From Asterias amurensis (taxonomy: Eukaryota; Echinodermata; Asteroidea; Forcipulatida; Asteriidae), in assembly GCF_032118995.1 (NCBI RefSeq), contig NC_092650.1, forward strand, positions 28,064,501-28,128,500: 64,000 nt of DNA, given 5' to 3'. A model generated the notes under the pieces. It saw only the letters and a program-made list of their open reading frames with translations, was not told the DNA's origin and searched no databases. Every line of letters begins with the position of its first letter. The first letter of the stretch is position 1. The position numbers were made by a program, and so were the translations under genes. Positions 35,177 through 48,180 of the stretch are shown here, piece after piece.

Positions 35177-35577
35177 TTAAAGGAACACGTTGCCTTGGAT
35201 CGGTCGAGTTGGTCTTTGAAAAGCGTTTTGTGACCGTTTGTTATAAAATGCATATGGTTAGAGAGATGATGTAAAAGTAGAATACAATGATCTACACAAA
35301 TATGCCTCGAAATTGCGTAGTTTTCTTTTTACCTCGTCCAATAACTCGGTCGGCCATTTATGGGAGTCAAAATTTTGACTCCCATAAATGGCCGACCGTG
35401 ATAGTTCGCGACGTAAAAAGAAAACCGTGCAATTTTGAGAGATACTTGTGTGGATCATTATATTCTACTTTTAAAACATCTTTCTAACCATATACATTTC
35501 ATAACAAACGGTTTAAAAAGCTTTTTATAGACCAACTCGTCCGATCCAAGGCAACGTGTTCCTTTAACACTCGTTTT
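35177..35577. mobile_element. TTAA-flanked full-length palindromic MITE, AGGAACACGTTGCC family, copy 1
   Basis: TTAA is at 35177-35180 and 35574-35577. The termini TTAAAGGAACACGTTGCC and the reverse complement are followed by arms that pair along almost the whole length. The centre, 35347-35398, is a perfect 52-bp palindrome (26 bp each side of 35372/35373) with no loop. It is noncoding. Confidence 0.9.
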
Positions 35578-36652
35578 ATGCCAAAGGGTTCTTCCCAGAT
35601 AAGGATTAACTACCGTTCTCTTCTACACGTCTTGACGATTTCAATCACCCTGTGATCGTTTCAAAGATTCAATAAGTTTCAGGTTCACCCTGGAGCTTTC
35701 TCAAATCTAAAGATAGATGTGATGAAGATCGCACATTGTTCATCATGAACTTCTTATTCATCTTTATATCACGCTAAGAGGCCTAAAGAGAAATTAATCC
35801 TTACATTGATGTTATTTATATATTATGTATCCCGGCAATGCATGGGCAAATGACAGCTTTAAAATGGCGGAACTTTGTTGACACATTCTTTCCGAGAGTA
35901 TTCAAGATCCTCAGCTCTGTGATCCACTCTACCTGGAGATACTAAGGTTGCTATGACAACTGGTTATCTTCAATGAACATCTGTGGATGTGTTTGCCTTT
36001 ACAGCTTAAAGACTAGACTTGTGGACAAGTCGTTAAATCGGCCCCACGCGCTGAGATAGTGCTCTCGCGAGATCACTGCTCTCGCGCGAACTGATGGCTC
36101 CCCGATTTCGACTCCTCGTTAATGCATGGTAAGACGCAAAAATCACAGCAAAAAATACAAAAACAAAGAAACAAACAAGCAAGAGACAAACGAAAAACCA
36201 ACAACAACAACAACAACAACTTGAATAAAAACCTCAGCCAAAAAGCACTGGCTCATCATCCACTCTGCTGTGCACAGTTTCTTAAACTCGTTAGCCGTGA
36301 ATGAATCATAACACAATTTCCAATGTGTTTCCTATCACTATTATTAGAATATGAAGATAAAAACATAGAAAGCTGTAAGGAGGTGTTGAGATGAAGATCA
36401 CATTGTCACACATTGACTTCCTGCCTGTCCTGACGTGTATAGGAAAGTCGGCCCAGTAGTCATACTAACACTCTGCTGTTAGGGTTGAGTTTATGAAATG
36501 TTCACGGTGATGTCAAACTTATCATACGAATGATTTTCTTACGTCTTAGGTCCGACCGTCAGTCAGTCTGTCTGGTTGTCTGTCAGTAATGGTATCCCTA
36601 AAAAAAACTTTCTCTTGAGCTTGATATGTGATCAACGTCAAGACGCACTGGA

Positions 36653-36670
36653 ATTACCCCCCCCCCCCCG
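36653..36670 (+). repeat. Poly-C tract
   Basis: About a dozen consecutive C (ATTACC then C run to CCGC). This is low complexity and possibly length-variable. A short CAA repeat is at about 36200-36222. Confidence 0.6.
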
Positions 36671-37490
36671 CAGCATAAGATGTCTTGTAGACTGGACATG
36701 TCTCTTCTTTTGCCAACGTTCCAGGCAAGATCTTGTCACTATTTCAAGCTTGGAGTGGCGCCTAGTCTACGACGCGTTTACTTGTAAAGAAAAAACGAGT
36801 GACAAACTGATTTGACCCGATATAGAGAAAATCAAGAGTTCCTTCCTGCGGGTGAGTTACGCCGTCGTCGGACACGGTGTCCTATTACCGTAGGTAAGAC
36901 AGGTGTTCTGAACGGATCGTTTCCTTTTACAACTAGAAAACGGCAAAAAGAGATTAACAAGGTCATTCATGGAATAACTTCATTCTAAGATTCTCCGGAT
37001 GTCTTTTAAAGGAATATAGAACTTAAGAACAACAGCAAGAGTTAGATTTCCTTGTGCTGTTAGGAATATTTTGCTTACGTCAAACATAACTGTCGCTATG
37101 CTGGTGAGTCGAGAAGAATAAAATGAACGCACGTATCTTGATAATTGTTTGCTGTTCGTTCAGATGATCTTCTCAACAAGGGAACTCCTCAAAACTCACA
37201 CAAGAGGATATAAACCCAGGCTGGTAAAAAACATTCACTCTTTTAGTAACTACAAATATCTGTTTAACGTCTAAGTTTTGATGCAGTAACCAGACCACAA
37301 TAAGTTAACCTCGTCATTGTGACGTCAGGAGTTAGCTTGGCAAGATTCGAAACAAATCTTGGTCAAGATCAGGGAAAATAGGAATGTAATTATCTACTCA
37401 CAAACTGGAAAAAACAAAATGTGCTAAAGCCTCTGTTCAAGGTCCATGCTAAGTGAGTGAGTGAATGCAAAACCATTTATTTATTATGGT

Positions 37491-37879
37491 TTAAAGGAAC
37501 ACGTTGCCTTGGATCGGACGAGTCGGTCAAAACAAAAGCGTTTGTAACCGTTTTTTATAAAATGTATATGGTTGGAAAGATGTTGTAAAAGTAGAATACA
37601 ATGATCCACACAAGTTTGCCTCGAAATTGCGTGGTTTTCCTTCTACTGTGCGAACTAACATGGTCGGCCATTTATGGGAGTCAAAATTTTGACCCCCATA
37701 AATGGCCGACGTGTTAGTCGACAAGGTAAAAGGAAAACCACGCAATTTCGAGGCATGTTTGTGTGGATCATTGTATTCTACTTTTACAACATCTATCTAC
37801 CCATATGCATTTTATAAAAAACGGTTACAAACGCTTTTCAAAGACCAACTCGACCGATCCAAGGCAACGTGTTCCTTAA
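37491..37879. mobile_element. Palindromic TTAA MITE, AGGAACACGTTGCC family, copy 2
   Basis: It has the same termini and the same central GGCCATTTATGGGAGTC palindrome as the copy at 35177. TTAA is at 37491-37494 and 37876-37879; one T is missing from the right terminus. Confidence 0.9.
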
Positions 37880-38643
37880 AGATATCTCTGTCTCTACAGA
37901 TGATTTGTACGTCTTCATCGGAAGTTCTTCATCTTGCTATACCCGGATCTGCCGCGGGGCGTCTTTCAAGACGGTTCGGTCAATATGAAACTCAATCCGA
38001 GGCACATGAATAAATCCCAACACGACTTCAGTAATCACAGTAAAGAGGAATAATTCTGAATTAATTGATGAATGAGGAATCACAACTTATGATCCATCTC
38101 CATGTCGATCTACAATCTACATCATTATCTATGTTATCATGAATAATAATCTATACCGAGTAAAGGTATGAGCTGAAGGCAAACATGATCAGAATAAAGG
38201 AGCATTTTCTACTAAAACTTAAACGAGAGTCGAGTTAAACAAGTTGATGAAAAGCAAAACAAACTAAGTCGACCTTCCATACACCGATTACAATTCGCAA
38301 AACTAAACAACCAGCATTCAAATGGAATTGGATACAAAAATATTAATTTAATTGAAATGAAAACAGCAAACTTTCCTTTCGTGATTTAATATTAATATTA
38401 TTGAGCAAAATTACTGAGATGCCCTATTTGGCAAACGTCCTTTTATGTGATACAAAAATAACTACAAGCTTTTGGTCTTTGCTTTGTGTCGTACAATGTC
38501 ATGTTTACCATGCGTACCATGACGTCAAGCTTCCATTAAGGCATAAATTAAACGCACAGCAAACCGACCACCAGAAATAAAAGCGTGCATCGTTTGAAGA
38601 AGTGTATGTTTGGTGTTGGGAGCTGCAGGATAAATGTAAAATG

Positions 38644-38890
38644 ACGACATCCCAAGATACTTTATCTCGGGATGGCGACATTTTGACCGGCAGGATATTG
38701 TCTTCCCAAAATTGATCTTTGGTTATCTACTTTTTCAGGATGTAACATCCCAAGATGAATTACGAAGACGCTATTCCACGTTTATGATGACGTCATCCCG
38801 AGATAGGCATCCGGTAGATCGGGAAGACATCTTACTTAAGAATGTTGTCATTCGAGATAAATCATGTCAGGATGTCAATATATCGGATGG
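38644..38890. repeat. Cluster of CATCCCGAGAT-like motifs
   Basis: CATCCCAAGATA with inverted TATCTCGGGATG sits at about 38648-38676. Further degenerate copies are near 38745 (CATCCCAAGATG), 38797 (CATCCCGAGATA) and 38849 (CATTCGAGATAA). The spacing is irregular, so it reads as a decayed palindromic repeat. Confidence 0.5.
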
Positions 38891-39010
38891 CACTTCCAGA
38901 ACTTCGTAGTTTAATGAACCCACATGACCGTTAAATCACCTTTACTCATTACGTATTGAGTGTTGATTTATTCATAGGTAAAGATTGACATTTCCCATGA
39001 CGGTTTCGGG

Positions 39011-39744
39011 TGCGTATGTAGCCTTGCTCAAGGCAGTCGCATTATTCGCTCCGAAAAGACGCAGCTGTAAACCCACCCGCCGTATACCCTGTGCATGGTG
39101 TGTGCGATCACACCGAATGACCCACCCGTATACACACTGTCACATCGCACGAATACTGTTTACACAAGTCATCGCACTCGTACACCAATAACCGCATGCG
39201 GAGGCCGTCAGGCCGACAGCCTTGTCGGATCTGTATCTTCCCGTTTTAATGTGTTGTATTGAAAAAATTCCAATAGTGGACGAAATTGGGGGGGCTCGAG
39301 GATATGCTAGTATGCAGCTCATGAATATGTATATCGTTCGTCAGACCTATCAGACAACACAGGATGTGAGGCAAATGAATTATTCATTTTGACGTCCAAT
39401 CACGCACTTCCCTTATCACGACCTTTGGACCCTATCATGCGTCCGTGGTGGTGGTGTGTGAGGTAAACATGTCTCGTCTTTCGCGGGCATTATGGTAATG
39501 AGCTGACCGTGGGAACTCTTCGCTTATTATAGTAATGAGGTCAGTGGCTTCAACACAGATCCTACAAGGCTGTCGGCCTGACGGCCTCCGCATGCGGATA
39601 GTGTACGGGGGCATCGTGTCGTGCGATGTTACGCAGTGAATACGGGTGGGTTTTACGCACAGTGAATACGGGTGGGTTTTTATACAGCGGCGGTCTTTTT
39701 TCGGAGTGAATAATTGGACTGCCTTGAGCAAGGCTAGTGCGTAT
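39011..39744. mobile_element. ~735-bp foldback element with GC-rich arms
   Basis: The outer arms pair GCCTTGCTCAAGGCAGTC (about 39021-39038) with GACTGCCTTGAGCAAGGC (39718-39735). The inner arms pair GGAGGCCGTCAGGCCGACAG (39200) with CTGTCGGCCTGACGGCCTCC (39570). ACCCACCCGTAT-type submotifs occur in both arms. The loop at 39234-39555 is unrelated AT-richer DNA. No transposase is seen. Confidence 0.75.
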
Positions 39745-39989
39745 GGAGCAGGGGTGTGGCGAACGTTGGGTTGAGGGTGCGTTCATGGGGTAGGGGTGAA
39801 GGTGCGTGTTGGGTGAAGGGATCGTAGGGGTGAGAAGGTGTGTCTATACGGCACGTGACTCGTCTGGCGATATCGGTTCAGAAAGGTTGGGTTTTCGTGA
39901 CTACATCACTGGAGCGTCTTGGAACCAGGGCTCCGGCTTAAGCGCCGTCAAGTTTTTATTTCTGTACTGGGCTTCCAAACTAGAAGCCC

Positions 39990-40430
39990 AAGCCGGTGTC
40001 GCATGCAATTATGTCCTCTATACAATACTGTCCGGAGGTTGCATATGCTATAATGTCCGCCGGACTGTTTTGCATTTGCAATCGTGTCCGCCCGGACACA
40101 TTTGCATATAAAGTTGTGTCCGCCCCGTGCAAAACCGTCCTTGCTTAAACACCCTTGGTCAACGGAACATATTAGCCATTTTTACAAGTTAAAAGTTCAT
40201 GTCATGAATGACATGGAAAATGTTCGGCCGTTGGGTATCCGATCATAAAATACGTGGATATTCAAGCTGCATATAAGAAGTCATGCATGCTGGCGATTGC
40301 TTTACGCACGCATGTATGTACATGTCCACCAGACGGCTTTTGCATAGTTCCGGACACGACTGCATATGCAAAAGTGTCCGGAGCGGACAGTATTGCATGG
40401 TGGATACAATTGCATCGGACACCGGCCTCG
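39990..40430. repeat. Two clusters alternating GTCCG and TTGCAT motifs
   Basis: Between 39995 and 40142, and again between 40330 and 40428, GTCCG/CGGAC pentamers alternate with TTTGCAT or GCATATGC every 10-35 bases. It is probably a degenerate repeat. The octamer-like ATTTGCAT at 40098 is noted only as a sequence match. Confidence 0.45.
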
Positions 40431-41589
40431 TTAACGAACAATGCCTATGGATACCCAGAGGTGTTAGGGTATGGCAATTGGATAGGATTGGAACATCAGC
40501 ACCCATGGCAGTCGTAAAGCTTGAGGGCTGTAGTAAGCAATTATGGCCAGGCCAGTATAGATTAAGCATCAAGCATTGATCCCCATTACCATGACGTGAA
40601 GATCAATTGGTGCCAACCCAATGGCTGTACATGACTGGTGCTCTCGAAGCCTCGGATTCAGACCAATTGACCCCTTGACCCTTTGTACTGCAAGGATAAA
40701 GACGGGTATTGGTTTTACAGAACCAGTGTTTCCTTACATCTATGATTTCATTGGTCAAACGTTCAGTGACGTACTTTATCTGTGTTTTGATTGGTTCAAG
40801 GTGATGTTAGGCAGCTGTACTTTTGGTCGTCTGCTTTTGTTTAATTGTATATATATATACGTATGATTTGACTGTGAATCTCCTTTAGCAATGAGTGCGA
40901 GGTCAAAGGTGACTATGAACGGATATTGACGTAGGCTCAATGCATATCCCTGGCGATATCTCGAGCCTCGAAGTTTGACGTCAGCTTTTCGGTGGGCGTA
41001 GGCGATAATGCAGTTCGCGGAATAACACAGACTGTTCAATAATACAAATATTTATACCTTTTCACAATTCAACAGCTATTCCCCCGAAAGCGTATAGGCG
41101 TTTGAATATAATATGAAATATAAATATATTAAAAACTAAATGAATTGCCCTCAATAAACCACAGCTGTGGTGCTTCATAACAACAAAATAAAACAAAATA
41201 ACAACCGACACAATTCCAATTGATTGGAGTTTTGTGTTCAGGTGTGGCGACCTCGGCCAGTGCATATAGCGTGATAAACAATTACTCGATCGACCATAGG
41301 TTCGACCAAACCGACCATTGCTCGACCAAACCAACCCCGTTAGATGATATTGTGTGAACGCACCCCATGGTCCTCACTCGAGTAATCAATCCAACACCTC
41401 ATAAATATGTCTTAATAAACAAAACACAACAACAAATGAGAGTTGTGTGTTCCATCTGTTTTCAATATCGACTCATTCAATGGCCTTGAACTAGTAAAAC
41501 TAGCATTTATTGTGAAGTCTCCATCAGTTATTAAAGGTTGACAACATTTGATTCTAAAAGAAAGATAATTTACAAGTCAATGAAGGCAG

Positions 41590-41970
41590 TTAAAGGAACA
41601 CGTTGCCTTGGATCGGTCGAGTTGGTCTTTGAAAAGCGTTTGTTATAAAATGTATATGGGTAGAAAGATGCTGTAAAAGTAGAATACAATGATCCACACA
41701 AACATGCCTCGAAATTGTACGGTTTTCCTTTTACCTCGTCGACTAACACAGTCGGCCATTTATGGGAGTCAAATTTTTGACTCCCATAAATGGCCGACCG
41801 TGTTAGTTCGCACAGTAAAAGGAAAACCACGCAATTTCGAGGCAAACTTGTGTGGATCATTGTATTCTAGTTTTTAAAACATCTTTCCAACCATATGCTT
41901 TTTATAACAAACGGTTAAAAACGCTTTTTTATAGACCAACTCGTCCGATACAAGGCAACGTTTCCTTTAA
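41590..41970. mobile_element. Palindromic TTAA MITE, AGGAACACGTTGCC family, copy 3
   Basis: TTAA is at 41590-41593 and 41967-41970. The arms pair along their length. The central palindrome reads AGTCAAATTTTTGACT, so one base differs from copy 1. The right terminus is slightly eroded. Confidence 0.9.
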
Positions 41971-44900
41971 TGACACGGAGTCTGTAGGCGTGGTTGAGTT
42001 ATGTTTTGTAATGACTTCAGCCATGCCTTGTGGTTGATGGGCCGAGGAATCTCGGTCGCGCGTGTATCCAGAAAAAAAACATCCATCAAAACTGGACTTA
42101 AACTCATATGAGCTATTCTTTAGTATCATATTTCTTGCAAAGTTTTTTTCTTTCTTTCTCGAAACCAGTGGGTCAGTAATAGTTTTGAGGAAAGTAGCAC
42201 ACAAATACGAACTTTAAACTGGACGTTCCTGCTAAGCAGGAATCTATGTAGACTCCTATTTCTATCACAAACTTGATTTAAAAAAAAACTGTGCCTCAAG
42301 GGCACAAACTTAACTATTTTCTTGCAACTTCAATGGCCAATTGAGCCCAAATGTTCACAAATGTGTTACTTTATGCATAATTTTATATGCTAGGCCATAT
42401 AAGTGAGAATACTGGTCTTTGGCAAATACCAAACGTGTCCAGTGGCTGTGTGTGTTTAACACTGTAGGGCCATAGAATGTTCCTTGCTCTACGGTTAGGA
42501 CCAACTACCTAAATAAATCATTAGAGCGGGCATAAGATGCAATACAATTTAAACACACAACTCAAAATTACGTTGAGTTAATGCACGGTAGGCCTTTCTG
42601 CAGTCAAATAATCCTTGCCTCTTTTGATTGCAAGGTCATTATTCAAATAACCAATTGTGAATAATGAGACTTCATTAATGAAAGCTCATAGACGGAAAGA
42701 CTATACTCATAACATAGTAACGACTAAATCTAATTTAAGTTAATTAGAAATTAAAGTTATTTGCGACATGTAGAGAGTGGAGCAGCTTTGTGTACAGTGA
42801 ACTAAACCGGATTTGTTTTCCCTTCATCTCGTATTAGTTGTTATTTTTATTTGCAGATTTGACATTCGTGACAGCACGCACGTCTTGCAATATCACGAGC
42901 ATACATCTCTCTAATGATTTAGGCTTACTTGGCTTACCTTGTCTAAATAGATTCAACAAGATTGGTTTTAGATAATGTACTTTTTACTCAGTCATTCAGC
43001 TTCCAAAAATATTGTGAAATGTGGGCTGCCAATCACATATCCTCTTAAGATTGATAAGTTATTATAATAACCTAAGATGACTTGAACTGTCAAACATATC
43101 AAATATTGACTTGAACTTAAGCCACTTAGGCGCTCTCCTTGGGACGAAGCTTAGAGTTTTAGCTTTGGCTGATCGTCTCGTAGTGGAAACACGGCAGGAC
43201 GTTGCATCTCTCCCAGGAAAACCTTATTCTGTGAAGGCAGTGTTTGGTCTCGAGTGGCTTATTGGCTATGGCTACAAGTACAAGCTGCAGTGACGTTAAC
43301 GTTGGATATTAGTGGTCTAGCCATAGCCAGAACCTCTCGTTGTATTTCACAATTATTAGTAGCGTTCGGCGTGAAGGTGATGAGATTGTGCATTCGGCAC
43401 AGTCGGGGCTTGTCATGGGCGCCTTCATCGTTTTTACCGTAGGACGCTGTATCTAGCAATGGCAGACATTTTGCACACTTTTTTGCAAGTTGCTTGTCAT
43501 TCTAAACCCATTAAAAAAAACCTGCAATGGCCCTTTAGCCAGTCGTTTTCATGACATAGGGCATACTCAGACTGTGTGACCAATTCTACGTTTGTATCGT
43601 CAAAGGCACACTTTCACAATTCCTTTATTTGCCCAGTAAATAAAGCTTTCGTTTTAAGAGGAAATTAACAAGTTTACCCACGAGCTGTCTGGCAAAACAA
43701 GAATTCTCCGATCATTGTCTTATTTTACAGTACTACTGGGCTAGTGTGTGTAGGGAGGAGAAAAATGCGTGATCAAGAAATCATGGGATGAGACCAAGTG
43801 TGACCATTCAATGGCAGGCTATCCGATATGCATCAAATAGAAAGATTAGCAAAGTCAAGCCAAGACAAAATCAGGACCGGAACGCAATCAAACTTCTCTC
43901 CCCGAGCCAAGTAGGACATTAAATAGAGGCAAACCTATACTATCTATCTTAACACAATGCAATACAAGCTATATGGTGGACAGCAGTGTTTATCCCACAA
44001 GATGGAGGCAAGTTTCTTAGACTATGTCATAAACACCTTGAAGAGTGTTTGATAACTAATTTCATTCGAGCAGAACATTTCACAAACATAAGCCAACTCG
44101 TGTTGTTATGATAACACCCAAGGTCTAATTCAGATGTCTCTCTCTGCCTGAATAAACAATAAAATATCATATATGGATGAACAAGTAATAATTTGAACAA
44201 GATTATGCACAATCTCGAACTTCAATTTCGATCGCTAAAAACGGAAGGAACAAGGGAACATTGCGACCAGGAACAACTCAACATTGCGATAACGCAATTT
44301 TTAATTTACCAAGATACTACACATTTCAGTCATATGGACTCGCTGGTAGAGAACAAAACAACCCTAGTAAAACAAGAGACAAAACAGATTCTTTATGATT
44401 CATAACATCAGGATAAAACTACGAGGCTAAAGCTGTTTTACATGAGAAAGAAACATTACGTTGCATTGAACAATACTCATATATAGGTTTTGCATTTATT
44501 TGGGTTCTCCAATAAGAGACGTTAAATGAATAAGAAATAAAGTAGATTTCTCTTATTTATAACATTCAGAAGTTCTGCAAGAGTTGCCTATATTCAACCT
44601 TCGACTAAAAAATAATATTAGTATTAAACGCAATTTGTTTGGGGAAAGCAAAGTCAATCAAGGTTTCTGATTTAGGAAAGATTTGCCAAAGCTGAAAAGT
44701 GGACAGCTTGAATCACATTGATACGCAACGTTTGAGTATAAGTTAGGTTTCCTGATTTGGAAAGATTTGCCAAAGCTGAAAAGTGGACAAATTGAGTCGC
44801 ATTGATATACAGTGATATAATCTCATAATATTGAACAGATCAGTCACGCGTAAATATAATGCTATCCGTTCGATAAACTGCGAATCCAGTAATGTTTCAA

Positions 44901-45742
44901 TTTGAAAAGAGATAAAACCATACTTGACACAACCTCTTTTTCTTTAGACTGATGCAATGAACATAACCTAGTTAGGTTTACACCTCGTATCCAATGAAAT
45001 ACTATCGTCCTCCCAACCCCATATCCACCTAGTGATGTCGCAATCCCGTTATCACTTCGTCTTCAAGTCTCTGGGTATGTTTTGTTAATTTAAGGACCAC
45101 ATTGAGTGAATTCCATGCAAAACGAGAGCATTGTTTCATTGTTTAACCATCTTGGTAATCTCATTGGACTTTTCTAAATCCTAAACCTAATTGAATCGTA
45201 TCTGAGGCACCAAGTTGTATACTACAGTGTGTCCAGTTATTTGAGGAAAGTGAACTGATGAATTTTAAAGACACAGCAGGGGGATCTGAAGTTGTCGGTG
45301 AAAACAATAACAAGTTTAATATGAAAACTCACTCATTGTAAAATTTACACTATACCAATCTATCAAGAAAGTATTTCCACCTAAAGAGGAAACGGTGTTT
45401 GTTTTGAGCCAACCAAATCACTGATAATTTTCTGTCCACTATGAACGGGCGAATAATCCTTAACAAAACAACATTTGATTTTGTTGTTTGTACTCCAATG
45501 TGACCCTCGAGGAACTCTAATTATAAAAGCATTGATGCGAAAATGAAATGAAATATCTTTGACTGATTGATTTGATTTGAATGATTGATTTATTTTTTCT
45601 GATCAATTGATTTTGTTTTTTTAGTTGTTTCAATATTGGTTTAGTCTTACGGACTGTTTCAGCATGCACTGATGCGAAACATGCGTGCGGACACAGTTTA
45701 ATTTGATTGACTGTGATTGACTTTGTATTTATTTACATAACT
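41971..45742. other. Noncoding DNA
   Basis: It contains a fragment of the AGGCAGTGGACAC MITE family at about 42310-42440 and a local 65-bp direct duplication (44665-44730 and 44750-44811, sharing GGAAAGATTTGCCAAAGCTG). No gene is recognised. Confidence 0.5.
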
Positions 45743-46446
45743 TAATAATTTAATAATAATAATAATAATAATAATAATGGAGTCTTATATAGCGCCGGTA
45801 TCCGCCACAAAAAGGCGCTCATGGCGCTCGCTCATGATACAAAATAAACTGTTCAAAAGAAAGGAACAGAACAAGTTTGTAGAGAGTCGCTGGTCATTGT
45901 TTAACTGCAAAGAGGTGGGTTTTGAGGACAGTTTTGAAAGAAGATGTTGTATTTGCAGTCCTGATGTGGTAGGGAAGACTATTTCACACCTTCCCCGCAG
46001 TAACCAAGAAAGAACGTGCTCCCCATGTGTTCTTTGCCTTATGTTCTACGAGGAGACGTTGATCGGCTGATCTTAGGTTACTGCGGAAAGGTGCACACTG
46101 AGTGATGAGATCTGAGATGTAGGATGGTGCCATGTTGTGCGATGATTTGAAGACCAGGAGACCGAGTTTGAAGACTATCCTTTGCTTAACTGGAAGCCAA
46201 TGGAGTTGCTTTGGGATAGGGGTGATGTGTGAGCTATTGGGTGACCGAGTTACCAGTCTAGCAGCCATATTTTGCAGACGTTGTAGTCGAAACAGCTGTG
46301 TTTTGTTTACACCATACATGAGGTAGTTGCACATGTCCAGCTTTGACATGACAAGGGAGTGAATGAGTAGTTCCGCAGTCTGTGTGTTTAAGTACTTGCG
46401 AATTAACCCAATGCTGTGAAGAGACAGACAAACTGCTTGTGAAACT
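45743..46446 (-). pseudogene. 5'-truncated LINE: C-terminal reverse transcriptase fragment with 3' tail
   Basis: Reading leftwards from about 46446, the frame gives LNTQTAELLIHSLVMSKLD, CNYLMYGV, LQRLQNMAARLVT, ITPIPKQLHWLPVKQRI and LRSADQRLL. This is the thumb region typical of CR1/L2/Jockey-like non-LTR elements. A TGA at 45984-45986 replaces the Trp expected before NSLP. The frame then resumes through FKTVLKTHLF to a natural TGA at 45894-45896. The 3' UTR carries GGCGCTATATAAGACTCC and ends in an ATT repeat (45743-45778 on the plus strand as AAT). It is dead on arrival, with neither endonuclease nor catalytic RT motifs present. The exact clade is not resolved. Confidence 0.88.
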
Positions 46447-48180
46447 TGCCATTCATTAACATTAAATATTATGTTTTATCTGACAAATGTTTTTGTATAC
46501 CTCGATGTAGAAATGAAAGAACAAAATACATAAAATAGCTACTTGACAGGTCAAACAAATCCATACGACTCATAGATGACATGCAAAGTGCATGGGTCAA
46601 CAAATTGATTTTTTTTATTGTACAAAGTCAGAAAGTTTATGATAATGCTTGTTTCATCTGTATTTGACGGGAATAATTTTCCCTCGATGATTCGACGAGG
46701 TTTGAATTATACGAAAAATGCTGCCGGCCGCCATCTTACATTTGCTCGTCATTGCCTTTCTCATGTCTATCTGATCTTCTACATAAATAAATTCCTATTC
46801 ATCTTCTTCGCTCTGCTGGACAATCCCTACTGACACACACTTCTTTTTCAACTATGGCCAAAGGGCTTTCAATTTCATCGAATCTTCGATATGGAACGAC
46901 TTGCCCCATTTGACAAGCTGACTCAGATTTTCAAGGTACTTTTAAAGACTCATCTGTATGTGTTGTGCAGAGGTTCCTGCATTATGCTTGATAATTTATC
47001 GTAATATTATTACATTTTTCCCATTTAAAACAATGCAACCAAACCGATGCTTGGTGAGTTAAACTAGTCTCAACCGTTTATAAGGGCGTGTTTTGTTTGT
47101 GTGTGTCTTAAATTATTTGAATCCAACACACTCATAAGGAACTTATTGATTAAACTTGAAAATATAGACAGTTTGATCACAATAAGTGGCTCAATCGGAC
47201 TATGGAAAACAATATTCATGATCTGCTGTCAGGAATTTGTCAACAACATCAACAATACAAATGCTCAGGAAAAACCTGTCGGTCTCGAAGAGCCTCAAAT
47301 GACATTTCCAAAGAATTTGTCTTCACTGGCAAGGCCAGGATTGTTGTCTTCGGGTTCAAGGCTTTAGTCTCCACGACAAAGACCAATGCGAAGACCATAG
47401 TTTGGTCTTAAGGCCATGACCGATAATCAATGATCTAAAGTACTACTGGCAGGCAAGTTGAATAATCAATACATTTAACCATAAATGGTACATGAAGCAC
47501 TGGCGTTTATTATCTAAGAACGCTTTTCACGGTTTTGTTTTAATTTGATTTTATGCATGTTGAGATATAGGCTTCACCAAAATGACAATTACCAAAGGTG
47601 TCCAGTGCTTTTCAAGGAGCATTGTTTCTGGTTGACTGTTTCAACAGTAAAGATCAGTCAAGATTATCGTTCGTTCATTTATTCGTCGTAATGAAGAACA
47701 TCAATGAGAACATCATCTTAATAGGAAGACCCTTTGTAAGCCAGCTAATTGTCTCCTCATCGAGTTCTCGAAGTTCAGAAGCGTGACTGTAAGGGGATTT
47801 GTAGTCCTAACGTGATCCCAACTCATCTTAAATTTACGCATGAGAATTTACATCTCTCAAACATTTACTCAAGGCAATGTTGATTTACATTGAAACGAAG
47901 AAGAACCTAAAACGAACTAATTGAATTTCTGCTTGCACCGTCTGGAAGTATACCTCTTTACTATAAATGCCAAGGCACTTAAGGGTGATTAAAACAAATC
48001 AAGGCAATTAAACAAGTCCTTGACTTCCAATAGATTCAATTACTGACGAATAAATTCACGATGGTGTAGTGATGTTATAGTTTTATATGATGATGACATA
48101 AGTTCATATTTATATTAATAAACCACTGAAAGCAATATTTAAGTACTGGTAATACAGAGCCAAAGTAGAAATATTGTATT
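46447..48180. other. Noncoding DNA between LINE relic and minisatellite
   Basis: No gene is recognised. A terminal fragment of the AGGCAGTGGACAC MITE family lies near 47520-47615 (GACAATTACCAAAGGTGTCC). A GCCGCCATCTT sequence at about 46729 matches the YY1 consensus but stands alone. Confidence 0.5.

Noticed and set aside
35258..41877. Repeated open frames such as SAIYGSQNFDSHKWPT on both strands
   Set aside because: They are translations of the palindromic MITE arms; their similarity between strands is a consequence of the inverted repeat.
43111..43293. 60-codon plus-strand frame starting MNLSHLGALLG
   Set aside because: Short, without splice signals or recognisable motifs; not distinguishable from chance.
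45777..46070. Plus-strand 97-codon open frame
   Set aside because: It is the antisense shadow of the minus-strand LINE 3' end and ATT tail.
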